From Clostridiales bacterium (GTDB lineage: Bacteria; Bacillota; Clostridia; Oscillospirales; Acutalibacteraceae): 64,000 bases of DNA. The translations under genes were made by a program, and so were the position numbers. Under the pieces are notes generated by a model, which saw only the letters and a list, made by a program, of their open reading frames with translations, ran no database searches and had not been told where the DNA came from. The number at the start of each line of letters is the position of its first letter. The first letter of the stretch is position 1. Location: contig JAHZDE010000005.1 of assembly GCA_019422525.1 (NCBI GenBank), positions 138,502 to 202,501 of the forward strand. Reading direction: 5' to 3'. Below, in pieces: positions 1-8,709 of this stretch.

Positions 1-680
1 CCATCTTTACCGCCTTCCAGAGGCATCCAAGCCTTTCCCATGCTGCCGAGAGAGCCGCTGTCAGCTGTTGCGTAATACTCGATGGTTACATCACTGGCAG
101 ACAGTTCCGGAGTGGAAGAAGCGACTACCGTATTGAAAATAGCCGTACGCAGTGCATCATAGTTGACTGTCAAATCCTCATTATAAGGCAAGGTCACCGT
201 GCTGCCTTCGTTCAGAGTGATGGAAGATGTCAGCTTAGCTGCTTTAGTCAGGGTAACTGCCGTATCGGTTCCAGCCAGACGCACCTGGTAATCTCCGTCA
301 TCGTTGTTAGCCAGAGCGGGATGGGTATAGGTAGTAGTTACAAACACTACCTTCTTTTCGCTGGTAAACCCATCGATGGAACCCCAAGCGTCGTTGGTCA
401 GCAGACCATTTTTACCGGTGCAGTAGTATTCCCATTCCTGCGTGCCGACCTCATCATAGTTGGCGATGAGGGCCTTACTGAGGATCTCGTTAACAGTAGC
501 CTTATCTGCACCACTGGGAATGACAGCAGTACCGTTTTGCAGCTGAGGTTCAGCCATAACAGTGACAGCCTGTCCTGTGGTCTCTCCGGTTTCCGCTGCA
601 AATGCCAGACTCTGTGCCGCAGAAGCCGCCATCAAAACAGCCAACAAACCAGCAAGAACTCTCTTGCCTTTCTTGAACAT
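1..680 (-). CDS. Secreted protein with repeated domains, N-terminal part
   Basis: This gene runs off the left edge of the window; about 226 codons from the start are present and open throughout. The ATG at 680 follows an AGGAGGT ribosome site at good distance. The protein starts MFKKGKRVLAGLLAVLMAAS, a classical signal peptide with a likely cleavage near the AFA/AE positions (about residue 29), so the mature part is exported. Two stretches share a pattern (roughly residues 50-95 and 170-226): a hydrophobic helix, then an acidic residue and YY, then an AW and a D/E-G turn. This suggests tandem modules like those in cell-surface proteins of Clostridia. The function is not recognised. It has its own promoter and a structured leader. 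Confidence 0.8.
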   Translation of the reverse strand, partial: MFKKGKRVLAGLLAVLMAASAAQSLAFAAETGETTGQAVTVMAEPQLQNGTAVIPSGADKATVNEILSKALIANYDEVGTQEWEYYCTGKNGLLTNDAWGSIDGFTSEKKVVFVTTTYTHPALANNDDGDYQVRLAGTDTAVTLTKAAKLTSSITLNEGSTVTLPYNEDLTVNYDALRTAIFNTVVASSTPELSASDVTIEYYATADSGSLGSMGKAWMPLEGGKD

Positions 681-712
681 GTTTTTTACCTCCTCTGTCG
701 TGATAAAATAAA

Positions 713-781
713 CCTTGTCCTTCATGCCGCTATATTGTTCAGCGATTATCACCTCACATAGCAAAACATATAAGGACAAGG
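713..781 (-). other. Leader stem-loop of the secreted-protein gene
   Basis: CCTTGTCCTT (713-722) and AAGGACAAGG (772-781) form a perfect 10-bp inverted repeat around a 49-nt loop. It lies between the promoter and the ribosome site, so the 5' leader RNA should fold into a long stem starting close to the predicted transcript start. A 5' stem of this kind can stabilise mRNA; that role is inference. Confidence 0.55.
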
Positions 782-784
782 ATT

Positions 785-813
785 ATTGTATCATCCAAAA
801 ATTCCCATTTCAA
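785..813 (-). promoter_or_regulatory. Promoter of the secreted-protein gene
   Basis: On the minus strand TTGAAA (808-813) and TACAAT (785-790) are spaced by 17 nt, a near-consensus sigma-A promoter about 105 nt upstream of the ATG at 680. Confidence 0.7.
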
Positions 814-905
814 GCATTTTAGCTGTCCAATGTAGATTTTTGCCATACGTGTTAAGTATTTATATCAGGTAAACAATTTTTGTTCAATTTGATTCAAAAA
901 GTTTT

Positions 906-2246
906 TTATGTTTTTGTTAGTAAATGATTTTTTCGTATAAAATAATATCCCAATCCCGCTGCATCCGCCAAAATCCAACCAATTGGCACAGACCACCAAA
1001 TCCCCACAACACCAACAGCAGGAATTGCCGACAAAAGATAGGCCAGCGCTACACGGGTTCCCAGGGAAATAACCGTGAGAACTACCGACATACCCGGTTT
1101 TCCCATGGCACGATAAAATCCATACAGCAAAAACAGGCAGCCGATTCCCCAGTAAAAAGAGCCTTCTATATGCAGATACCGCATTCCTTCACTGATAATC
1201 GCTGTCTCCCCGGCATTTACAAATAACAGCATTAACGGCCGGGCCAGCAGCCAGATGATTGCCGACACCCCTATACAAAACAGAAATGCAGTGAGTACGG
1301 CTCCCTTTAATCCCTCTTGAATCCGTTTTTCCTTTTGTGCCCCATAATTTTGTGCGATAAAAGTGGAAAATGCATTGCCAAAATCCTGTACCGGCATATA
1401 GGCGAAGGCGTCAATTTTTACTGCCGCAGCAAACGCCGCCATTACAGTAGGACCAAAGCTGTTTACCAACCCCTGTACCAGCAGAATTCCCAAATTCATC
1501 ACCGATTGCTGTACACAGGTCAGGAGAGAAAAACTGGAGATTTCCCGCACACAGGCCCAGCGAATTTTCCAATGCCTGCGACTTACCCGCAATGAGGGAA
1601 ACTTGAGGAAGGTATAGACCATGATTCCCAACCCGGACAGGTATTGTGCCAGTACGGTTGCCTCTGCTGCACCGGCCACTCCTCTCCTGAGTCCAAGCAC
1701 AAACCACAAATCCAGACCGATATTCACTACCGCGGAAACCGCCAGAAAAATCAGCGGGATGATAGAGTTTCCCACAGCCCGAAGCAGTGACGCAAAATAA
1801 TTATAAAAAAATGTCGCCGCGATCCCCCAAAATACCACAGCCAGATATTCCCTCATTAAATCCCATACTTCGGCCGGTACCTGCAAAAAAGCCAGAATCC
1901 AGTCCAGCAACACAAATACCAACACATTCAAAAGAATGGTTAAACTTCCAATTAGCACAAAAGAAGTACAGATTCCCTCTTTCAGCCCCTCCTCGTCCCG
2001 CTGCCCGAACCGGATGGAAAATACCGCGCCGCTTCCCATACACAGTCCCAGCAGAATCGAGGTTAAAAATGTCATCAACGTAAACGCCGAACCTACCGCT
2101 GCCAGGGCATTTGCCCCCAAAACCTGCCCGACAATCAGCGTATCCGCCACATTATAGCACTGCTGCAGCAGATTTCCCAAAAACATGGGAATGGCAAAAC
2201 GCAGCATGGAGCGCATCACAGGCCCCTGTGTCAAATCACCTTTCAT
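906..2246 (-). CDS. MATE family multidrug/metabolite exporter
   Basis: This 446-residue protein is a membrane antiporter of the MATE (MatE/NorM/DinF) family, which expels drugs or metabolites in exchange for Na+ or H+. The length is typical and the chain is almost entirely hydrophobic, about 12 transmembrane segments in two similar halves. The N-terminal stretch (TQGPVMRSMLRFAIPMFLGN, then QQCYNVADTLIVGQ) is diagnostic of the family. The open frame extends 23 codons upstream, but the ATG at 2246 has an AGAGG-type ribosome site and the extension overlaps the predicted promoter, so 2246 is the start. It is transcribed alone from its own promoter. Substrate cannot be predicted. Confidence 0.9.
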   Translation of the reverse strand: MKGDLTQGPVMRSMLRFAIPMFLGNLLQQCYNVADTLIVGQVLGANALAAVGSAFTLMTFLTSILLGLCMGSGAVFSIRFGQRDEEGLKEGICTSFVLIGSLTILLNVLVFVLLDWILAFLQVPAEVWDLMREYLAVVFWGIAATFFYNYFASLLRAVGNSIIPLIFLAVSAVVNIGLDLWFVLGLRRGVAGAAEATVLAQYLSGLGIMVYTFLKFPSLRVSRRHWKIRWACVREISSFSLLTCVQQSVMNLGILLVQGLVNSFGPTVMAAFAAAVKIDAFAYMPVQDFGNAFSTFIAQNYGAQKEKRIQEGLKGAVLTAFLFCIGVSAIIWLLARPLMLLFVNAGETAIISEGMRYLHIEGSFYWGIGCLFLLYGFYRAMGKPGMSVVLTVISLGTRVALAYLLSAIPAVGVVGIWWSVPIGWILADAAGLGYYFIRKNHLLTKT

Positions 2247-2286
2247 GTGAACCTCTTCCTTTTTACACAATTTTCTTCTTCTGTCG

Positions 2287-2315
2287 ATTGTACCACACAC
2301 TGGCCCACCCTGCAA
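2287..2315 (-). promoter_or_regulatory. Promoter of the MATE gene
   Basis: Minus strand TTGCAG (2310-2315), 17-nt spacer, TACAAT (2287-2292) preceded by TG one base upstream (extended -10). It lies 41 nt from the chosen start of the MATE exporter. Confidence 0.6.
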
Positions 2316-2321
2316 TCACTC

Positions 2322-2367
2322 AAAAAAAGAGCCTGCAAAAGCCCATTGCCTTCGCAGACTCTTTTTT
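2322..2367 (-). terminator. Terminator of the lipoprotein/ABC exporter unit
   Basis: A GC-containing stem (AGAGTCTGC pairing with GCAGGCTCT, minus strand) is followed by a run of seven T. It sits 40 nt downstream of the ABC permease stop and separates that unit from the MATE promoter. Confidence 0.75.
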
Positions 2368-2406
2368 GGGAATGCGTGTACCGCCAGGCACCGCTCTTTC
2401 TTTTGT

Positions 2407-4821
2407 TTAAGAAAGACGCTGCTTTTTACAAGAAAACGCCTTTTGTGTAATCCGAAAGCAGACTGCGCCCACCAGCAGCAATCCCAGATAATATAATAAG
2501 TTTTCCTGAATATCATAATTTTGAAATCCGTTGAAAATCATCAGCCCATTGGTCAGCGTACACCAGTCCAATGCCGAAATATCTGCCAGCTTTAGTACCA
2601 GCGGGAACAAAACGAGCATACAGCAGGCCAATATGGTAAGGCTCTGGCTTTTGACAAGGTTGGACACGGCCAAGATGAACAGTGCCAGAACTACCGCGGT
2701 TATGTACTGGAAAATCAGGTTGAGTAGAAGAAACTGTCCCACCGTCAAATTCCAGGAAAGATGGCTGTATTCTTCAATACTTTGCACCGGCGCTGTAAAG
2801 GGAAACCAACCATACCGGGCCGTAATGGTGATGATATGGGGAACCGTCAAAATAGTCAGCAGCCCAACAGCCGCCAGTATCCCATACCCTATTCGGTATA
2901 ACATCAGCCTTTCCCGGCCATACTTCATGCTTCCCAGAAGCGGGGCCATGCCGGACTGATAGTCTGACGGATAGAAACTGCTAATCATAAGGACGAGTAA
3001 AAAAACAAACAATACTGCCGTTGTCAAGGAACGTATGGTATTTTGAAAGACGTAATCTGTTTGCAGCTTATTGATAAAATATAACTCCCGTCCGGTTTCC
3101 TGTTTCAATGCCTGAAGCCGGGAAAACTGCATCTGCACTTTGTCAAAAGCCTCCCGCCTGGTATCAAAATTGTTTAGTTCATACATTTGTACATAATATT
3201 CACTATCAGACAAGCTCCCATTCTGATATGCTGTCTGTACCTTCTCCATTTCTTCCTGAATATTGGAAAAACGGTCGGCTTCTCGCTGCAAAATTTGCTC
3301 GTGCTCCTCATCTACTGGCCCTTCCATCATGTCCGCATAGGACCAATAGAGGGTATTGGTTTCATCCATGTATAAGGTACTGACATCTGTTGTACAAAAG
3401 GCTATTGCCAAAGCCGCGGCTATATAGATCCAGCCCTTGTTGGAAATAAAGGTTTTAAACGCTTCCTGTCGAAACAAACTGGCTGCCCCCCGGATAGGCC
3501 GAAGCTTCTTGCCGCGCCATTTGGGAAGGGAAAAAACAAAGTTCCATTCCCACCGGTTAAAGAAGAAATAGAGCGCCAGCATGAGTACCATGACGAACAA
3601 CAGACAGCAAAGAGCACTGGTGATGCGGGAAATGGGAAATCCAAACAGATTGATATTAAAATATTGGGCAAATAGAGAATAAGAATCGATAAAGGCAAAA
3701 AAGTTGAGATATTTTAGAGCATTAAGATAGGATTGGGGCGCTATTAGAATATAGGCGGCATATTCCAGCGCAAAGAACACGCCCAGCAGAACGGCAATTG
3801 TTTTGATACCCGAAAACAGGGAAAAAATAACCGAAAACAGCAGTGCACATGCCAGCACCACCAGGACCTTTTCCAAAAATATCACCATCAAAAATTGTGC
3901 AACACTCATGGGAATGCTGGCCCCCCGGAAGGAAGGATGGGACTGAATCATCCGGGAAAGGTCGCCAAAGTTGTAGATGGAGGCGGCCATGATAAGCACC
4001 GTTCCATAAAAAAGGACGCACAGGGCCACCGCCCAAAAAATCAGAATCAAAAGCTTTGACAGGGTGGTGGGACATCGTCCCTGCCGCATGGTACGGATCA
4101 ACCGGGAAAGCCCCTTTTCCTTTTCCTGAGAAAACAAATAAATACACAAAAGCAAAAGCAGCAGAATTATGCAAAAATCAGCGCCGGAATAGGTGGAAAT
4201 GGCCATTAGGAAATCCTCTGGCCCAAGAGAGAGGGAAAGGTTCTCCAAGCCCTTGAAATCCTCGGGGGTTTTTTCAATGTTCCGATAGGAAAACGTCCCG
4301 GGCTTGTTGAAGATGGATGCTTTTTTCATTTCGTCCCGTTTTTCCGCCATGGAAAGAATATAATCGGGATATTGTACAATATGGTTGAGCTGTTCTTTCA
4401 GGCTGGAAACCGCGCCGTTGATTTCCCGAGATTTCTCATGGTTTTCAATGTATACCCCATATTTGTCCATAAAATCGTCGTATTCCATAGGAAAGGGGCT
4501 TGCATCGAGCATGTCCTGAACCGCTTCCTGTTCCGTCTGACCTTCAAATCCAACTATGCTATTCTGGCGGAACATATCCACAAAGCCGGCAATGTTCAAA
4601 TTTGATTCCAGCTTTGAAATCTCCTGGAGTGCTTCTTCCGGTTCCATTTCGGCGTATTCTTCCAGCAGCTGGTCGTATACGCTGTTGCTCATGGGGGCAT
4701 AGGGCGGTTTTTGTGTCTGGTTGTAAAATAGATAGGCATTTCCTGCCAACAGCAGAACCAGCAGATAAAACAGCAGACGGCAGCTTGCCAGCTTTCTCCA
4801 TTCATACTGGAACAGGCGCAT
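2407..4821 (-). CDS. Large ABC transporter permease
   Basis: This 804-residue integral membrane protein is the permease partner of the ATPase encoded just upstream. It begins MRLFQYEWRKL, a typical ABC-2-type permease start, with one membrane anchor. A long soluble, partly coiled region rich in Glu and Met follows (about residues 30-190), then a block of about six membrane helices (about 200-420), a second large extracytoplasmic loop (about 470-590) and a final helix block. The two-block layout suggests a fused or duplicated permease. I chose the ATG at 4821 over an in-frame TTG at 4848 because it has a GGACGGTGA ribosome site; it overlaps the ATPase gene by 20 nt. Substrate unknown; an exporter of a peptide or lipid-like compound is the usual role. 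Confidence 0.8.
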   Translation of the reverse strand: MRLFQYEWRKLASCRLLFYLLVLLLAGNAYLFYNQTQKPPYAPMSNSVYDQLLEEYAEMEPEEALQEISKLESNLNIAGFVDMFRQNSIVGFEGQTEQEAVQDMLDASPFPMEYDDFMDKYGVYIENHEKSREINGAVSSLKEQLNHIVQYPDYILSMAEKRDEMKKASIFNKPGTFSYRNIEKTPEDFKGLENLSLSLGPEDFLMAISTYSGADFCIILLLLLLCIYLFSQEKEKGLSRLIRTMRQGRCPTTLSKLLILIFWAVALCVLFYGTVLIMAASIYNFGDLSRMIQSHPSFRGASIPMSVAQFLMVIFLEKVLVVLACALLFSVIFSLFSGIKTIAVLLGVFFALEYAAYILIAPQSYLNALKYLNFFAFIDSYSLFAQYFNINLFGFPISRITSALCCLLFVMVLMLALYFFFNRWEWNFVFSLPKWRGKKLRPIRGAASLFRQEAFKTFISNKGWIYIAAALAIAFCTTDVSTLYMDETNTLYWSYADMMEGPVDEEHEQILQREADRFSNIQEEMEKVQTAYQNGSLSDSEYYVQMYELNNFDTRREAFDKVQMQFSRLQALKQETGRELYFINKLQTDYVFQNTIRSLTTAVLFVFLLVLMISSFYPSDYQSGMAPLLGSMKYGRERLMLYRIGYGILAAVGLLTILTVPHIITITARYGWFPFTAPVQSIEEYSHLSWNLTVGQFLLLNLIFQYITAVVLALFILAVSNLVKSQSLTILACCMLVLFPLVLKLADISALDWCTLTNGLMIFNGFQNYDIQENLLYYLGLLLVGAVCFRITQKAFSCKKQRLS

Positions 4822-5710
4822 ATACGTCACCGTCCTTTTCCTCGTCAAACAAGCTCAAATAGACATCTTCCAGTGTGGCCAGTGCCGGGATACAGGAATA
4901 AGCATCCGGTTTTTTCTCTGCCACCACCTTTACGGCTAAAAGGCCATCTTTTTCTCCAAGAATATTGGTGACGATGTACTGCTCCTGTACTTTTTGAATT
5001 TCTTGGGGAGTGACATGAAGCTGCCACACTTTCCCCTCCATATCGCCGAGAATCTTTGCAGGGGTACCTCGCATGACCAGATGCCCCCGGTCAATAAGCA
5101 GCACCTCTCGGGCGATATACTCCACATCAGAAACCACATGGGTGGCCAGAATCACGATTTTTTCCAGAGCAATACGGCTGATAAAATTTCGGATTCTCAC
5201 CCGCTCTTTGGGGTCCAGCCCGGCGGTAGGCTCATCGAGAATTAAAACCTCCGGGTCGTTAAGCAGCGCCTGGGCAATCAGAATCCGCTGTTTCATGCCG
5301 CCGGAAAATCCACCCAGCTTTTTGTGGACACAGTCCCGCAGATTTACCAGCTCCAGCATTTGTTCTACCCGCTGTTTGGCCTGCTTTTTAGGAATCCCCT
5401 TGAGAGCGGCCACATACAGCAGAAAGCGGGCCGCCGTAAAGGAGTCATACAGCCGCTGGTTTTGGGGCATGTATCCCAAAACACTGCGAAATTCTTTTCC
5501 CAAACGGGAAATTTCTGTCCCGTTATATAACACCTGCCCGCAGTCTGGCTGGATACTATCGGTAATAATATTCATCAGGGTGCTTTTTCCGGCTCCATTT
5601 GGCCCCAGCAGGCCATAGACGCCCGGGGTCAGTTCCAAACTCAGGTTGTCCAGCGCTTTTACCTTGCCCTTTTTATAAGTTTTAGAAATCCCTTGTATGG
5701 AAAGCAGCAT
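4802..5710 (-). CDS. ABC transporter ATP-binding protein
   Basis: This 302-residue protein has a full ABC nucleotide-binding domain: Walker A GPNGAGKST (36-44), Q-loop near residue 83, signature FSGGMKQR (135-142), Walker B VLILDEP (154-160) and a switch His in ATHVV. After about residue 215 comes a C-terminal extension typical of drug or bacteriocin exporters of the CcmA/BcrA type. It drives the permease encoded by the overlapping downstream gene and follows two lipoprotein genes in the same unit (44-nt gap), so all four products probably act together. The start at 5710 is the only Met before the conserved domain. Confidence 0.92.
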   Translation of the reverse strand: MLLSIQGISKTYKKGKVKALDNLSLELTPGVYGLLGPNGAGKSTLMNIITDSIQPDCGQVLYNGTEISRLGKEFRSVLGYMPQNQRLYDSFTAARFLLYVAALKGIPKKQAKQRVEQMLELVNLRDCVHKKLGGFSGGMKQRILIAQALLNDPEVLILDEPTAGLDPKERVRIRNFISRIALEKIVILATHVVSDVEYIAREVLLIDRGHLVMRGTPAKILGDMEGKVWQLHVTPQEIQKVQEQYIVTNILGEKDGLLAVKVVAEKKPDAYSCIPALATLEDVYLSLFDEEKDGDVYAPVPV

Positions 5711-5754
5711 GAAATCACCTCCCCTCTGCTATTTTGAAAAATTTCTTCTTTCCC

Positions 5755-6951
5755 CTATCCGGTATAGGTCACTCCATCGCTTTCCACTGCATTCTCATAT
5801 ACCACGGCTTTCCATTCCATTTGACCCGTCTCTATGCCGCTTTTTTCTGCATAGTCCATTTGCCAAATATCAAAATCTTTTTTCACTTTAAACACATATT
5901 CATCTGATACCATAGCAAGGAGACGGCCATCCTCTCCTATTTTGAATTCACTGACGAGGGTACCATCCTTTTTCAGTACGCGGACGCTGCGCTCTTCTAC
6001 CGGTTTAGCTTTTTCAGACCAGAAATCTACATCTATATCATAGTAATACTGATCATCTACCTGCAGATATTCCCGGCCGTCCATTTGCGGAAGGAGGCTT
6101 GGATTTGAGCCGTCCAACTCACTGATATAATAATGATAGTCATAGTCTCCATTATCTTTTACATTTATCACTTTATAAACCAGTTTATCCTGACGGAACC
6201 CTATCAGCACACTATTTTCTTCCACAATGGTATTTTCTTCCCCGGTTTCTAAATCAACCCATAAAATAGCGCTGTTTAATTGTACATAAGCGTTATTGCC
6301 ATACAATGTTAGTTCCGGACCTTCTGTTACTCGAAACCGGGCCATCTGCTCAGCCTCGGAATCCTTTTCCAACTCTCTGCGGAACAGGGCCATATTTCCC
6401 TCCCCGCCCTTATCCGCGTCGGGACTGTCCAGATAATACAGCATTCCACGATGGAAACGCAGACATTTTTCCGAATACAAATCAAATAGCGGCTCACGGG
6501 AAGTACCGTCAGCACTAACTTTCACCAGATGTTTCGGTGCTCTCGAAGGATCCGACACATTATAATCTTTTTTTTCACAGGGAATATAAAGCGAACCGTC
6601 AGTAAAAAACAGTGTCGCTGTTCCGGGAAAATAGGCGTTACATTCCAACCGCTGCTGCTCCTTTGGCTCCTGATCGTGGAGGCAGTCTGGGCGGCTGCAT
6701 AAAAGCACAGCCTCCATAGTCTCCTTATCGGCGTAATAGAGAAAACAATTTCCTGACAGAAAATAATAACCGTCTTCTGTTTCTGCGATTGATAAAGGGC
6801 CTAAAATAGTCGAAATCGCCTTATAAAACTGATACTGAAAGTCCTGCCCCGCCACATAGGTATTTTCGGTGGAATATTGAGGCTGGCTTTCGCAGCTAAT
6901 GAGAAACATCATACTTACAGATAACAGTATGGCAACTATTTGCTTTTTCAT
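5755..6951 (-). CDS. Lipoprotein, paralogue 1
   Basis: This is a 398-residue predicted lipoprotein: MKKQIVAILLSVSMMFLIS followed by the lipobox Cys at about residue 20, then a Gln/Ser/Thr-rich linker. The body shows recurring Asp/Gly/Tyr-rich beta-strand units (for example SELDGSNPS, KKDGTLVSE, DEYVF), in keeping with a beta-propeller of the DUF5050 or TolB-like type; this fold is inferred from pattern only. It contains two conserved-looking Cys motifs (LCSRPDCLHD and ECNAYF) shared with the neighbouring paralogue. The N-terminal 45 residues are nearly identical between the two. It is co-directional with the ABC exporter genes. Function not recognised. Confidence 0.78.
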   Translation of the reverse strand: MKKQIVAILLSVSMMFLISCESQPQYSTENTYVAGQDFQYQFYKAISTILGPLSIAETEDGYYFLSGNCFLYYADKETMEAVLLCSRPDCLHDQEPKEQQRLECNAYFPGTATLFFTDGSLYIPCEKKDYNVSDPSRAPKHLVKVSADGTSREPLFDLYSEKCLRFHRGMLYYLDSPDADKGGEGNMALFRRELEKDSEAEQMARFRVTEGPELTLYGNNAYVQLNSAILWVDLETGEENTIVEENSVLIGFRQDKLVYKVINVKDNGDYDYHYYISELDGSNPSLLPQMDGREYLQVDDQYYYDIDVDFWSEKAKPVEERSVRVLKKDGTLVSEFKIGEDGRLLAMVSDEYVFKVKKDFDIWQMDYAEKSGIETGQMEWKAVVYENAVESDGVTYTG

Positions 6952-6978
6952 GTCAGCACTCCTCTTTCCCTTTACAGC

Positions 6979-8208
6979 TTATCCAATCTCCTTCCATTCC
7001 AGCTTACCTGAAGGAATCCCGCTTTTTTCCGCATAAAGCAGCTTTTCTTCTTCGTCAATTTGTGCAAAACGAAACAGATATTTTTCATTTCCGGCAATTA
7101 TTTGAATAGTCTCTTCCGTCTCTTCCGGGCTAAAGGACATTATTTTATTCCCCGACAAGTCCAGTATGGCGATATTGGGGTCTTCTGCTTCATATTGAGA
7201 ACTCCACGTAATCGGAGTGCGGTATATATACTTCCCGTCCGTGCAAAAATTTGCAAAATCGCCTGCTCCCTCAATTTCTTCCATTTTGCTGCCATCCAGT
7301 TCGGCAAGATACAGCTTTGTCCCATTTTTCTCCGATGCAAGGTCAAAGGTATCATATAACAGCTTTTCATCACAAAAACCTATCAAATTAAATTGGGTTT
7401 CCCCTTTATCCTCTTCAAATACAGCCTCACTTTCTTTCGTAAGCAAGTCAAGACGAACACATCTGGATTGATAATTTCCCAAATTTTCAAATCCATCTTC
7501 GGAAATATACAGTCCATTTCCATATGCTGTCATGCCAGTTATTTGGAAAGGCTCTTCCGCCTGATACAGCAGCTCCGGCTCGGCATTTTTTTGCAGTGCT
7601 ACCCGATACACGCCGCTTTGCTGAGATTTCCCATCCGCAGTGTATAAATCTGATTGGTAATAATAATACCCTCTATGCATAAATCCAAAGGATGGATTTC
7701 CCGTTTGCTCAGAAAGCACCTGCCGCTCTGTGCCGTCTGGCTTCATTTTAGCAAGTTCAAAGGCAAAATCGAGGGAGCCATTTTCCCTGTCTTCGGAGGA
7801 CCGTTTTTTCGGTTGATAGAAATACAATATATCCCCGCTGTAATACGGGACCATCGATGTAGAAAAATATGCATTACATTCCTTCCGTTTTTCCTCATCC
7901 GTTTCCTGATCATGCCTACAATCCGGTCGGTTGCACAGTATGACAGGTTCCATGGTGTTTTTATCAATATACGTTAAAAATTCCCCTTCACTACTACTTG
8001 ACGACTTCATATAATAATATGCGGTTTCTGTTTCCATAATATAGTTTGGTGTCAAATTATTGTTCCCATCAGAGTACATATACTGGTAGTCCTGCCCCTC
8101 CACATAGGTGTTTTCGGTGGAATATTGGGGTTGACTTTGGCAGCCAGTGAGAAGTAATAAAATGCTTGCTGCTAACACACTTGTTCTTTTCAATATTTTC
8201 ATAATCAT
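6979..8208 (-). CDS. Lipoprotein, paralogue 2
   Basis: This 409-residue predicted lipoprotein is a tandem paralogue of the product of the gene 27 nt downstream. It has a signal peptide ending LLLTGC at about residue 22, then QSQPQYSTENTYVEGQD, which matches the paralogue at 16 of 17 positions. Shared later motifs are LCNRPDCRHD, ECNAYF and a C-terminal YAEKSGI segment. Asp/Gly/Tyr-rich repeats suggest a beta-propeller. Two ATGs six bases apart (8208 and 8202) both lie near an AGGAGG site, so the exact start is uncertain. It is the first gene of the four-gene lipoprotein/ABC unit. A plausible role is substrate capture or sensing for the exporter, but this is inference. Confidence 0.78.
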   Translation of the reverse strand: MIMKILKRTSVLAASILLLLTGCQSQPQYSTENTYVEGQDYQYMYSDGNNNLTPNYIMETETAYYYMKSSSSSEGEFLTYIDKNTMEPVILCNRPDCRHDQETDEEKRKECNAYFSTSMVPYYSGDILYFYQPKKRSSEDRENGSLDFAFELAKMKPDGTERQVLSEQTGNPSFGFMHRGYYYYQSDLYTADGKSQQSGVYRVALQKNAEPELLYQAEEPFQITGMTAYGNGLYISEDGFENLGNYQSRCVRLDLLTKESEAVFEEDKGETQFNLIGFCDEKLLYDTFDLASEKNGTKLYLAELDGSKMEEIEGAGDFANFCTDGKYIYRTPITWSSQYEAEDPNIAILDLSGNKIMSFSPEETEETIQIIAGNEKYLFRFAQIDEEEKLLYAEKSGIPSGKLEWKEIG

Positions 8209-8457
8209 TCCGCCTCCTTTTTAATGATTGTATCAAACTTGTGCTTTTACTATTTTCAAAAATTTTGTTTTAGAAGAACAGCAGCTATTTCTTCTCATGT
8301 ACATTGCTTTCTTATTTTAAGTATAAACCGATTTTATCTATAAGTCAATAAAGTAATCATAAATGTAAAAAAGTTTAATCTATTTTTTAAATATTTGCTT
8401 TTGTGAATTGCTTGCACATACAGATATTCTCTAATCTTCCAAACTCTCCCCTATGTA

Positions 8458-8484
8458 TTGACAGATAAAATATTATCTGATAAT
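8458..8484. promoter_or_regulatory. Palindromic operator-like site within a possible promoter
   Basis: CAGATAA-AATA-TTATCTG (8462-8479) is a perfect 7-bp inverted repeat. It lies between TTGACA (8458-8463) and GATAAT (8479-8484), hexamers only 15 nt apart. The octamer ATCTGATA occurs at the right arm (8475-8482) and again at 8498-8505, 23 nt away. The layout resembles a repressor operator; no regulator gene lies next to it. Confidence 0.4.
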
Positions 8485-8575
8485 GCTATTTGATAACATC
8501 TGATATAAAAATATTTCATTAATATCAATTTAGAAAAATGATTTGATTTTAGTTGAAAGAAATCTTTAATTCCCA

Positions 8576-8604
8576 TTGTATTTAGCTTTTATTTATATTA
8601 TAAT
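8576..8604 (+). promoter_or_regulatory. Promoter for the two small membrane-protein genes
   Basis: TTGTAT (8576-8581), 17-nt spacer, perfect TATAAT (8599-8604). It lies 105 nt upstream of the ATG at 8710. Confidence 0.6.
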
Positions 8605-8709
8605 AAAAGTAATTCAAGCATTATTGAAGAATTTTAGCGATTGTTTTTAGATAATACGTCAAAATTTTTGACCGAATTTTACAACCTGCACCATAAAGGA
8701 GGATCCTTG

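Larger units (their letters stand above)
8209..8709. other. A+T-rich divergent intergenic region
   Basis: About 500 nt of markedly A+T-rich sequence separate the minus-strand lipoprotein genes from the plus-strand membrane-protein genes. Within it I see a plus-strand promoter (8576-8604), a perfect palindrome (8462-8479) overlapping a possible second promoter, and a minus-strand extended -10 (TGATACAAT, near 8229-8237) that could serve the lipoprotein unit. No gene or structured RNA is evident. Confidence 0.6.

Noticed and set aside
2247..2315. N-terminal extension of the MATE protein
   Set aside because: The extra 23 codons overlap the predicted promoter and have no ribosome site.
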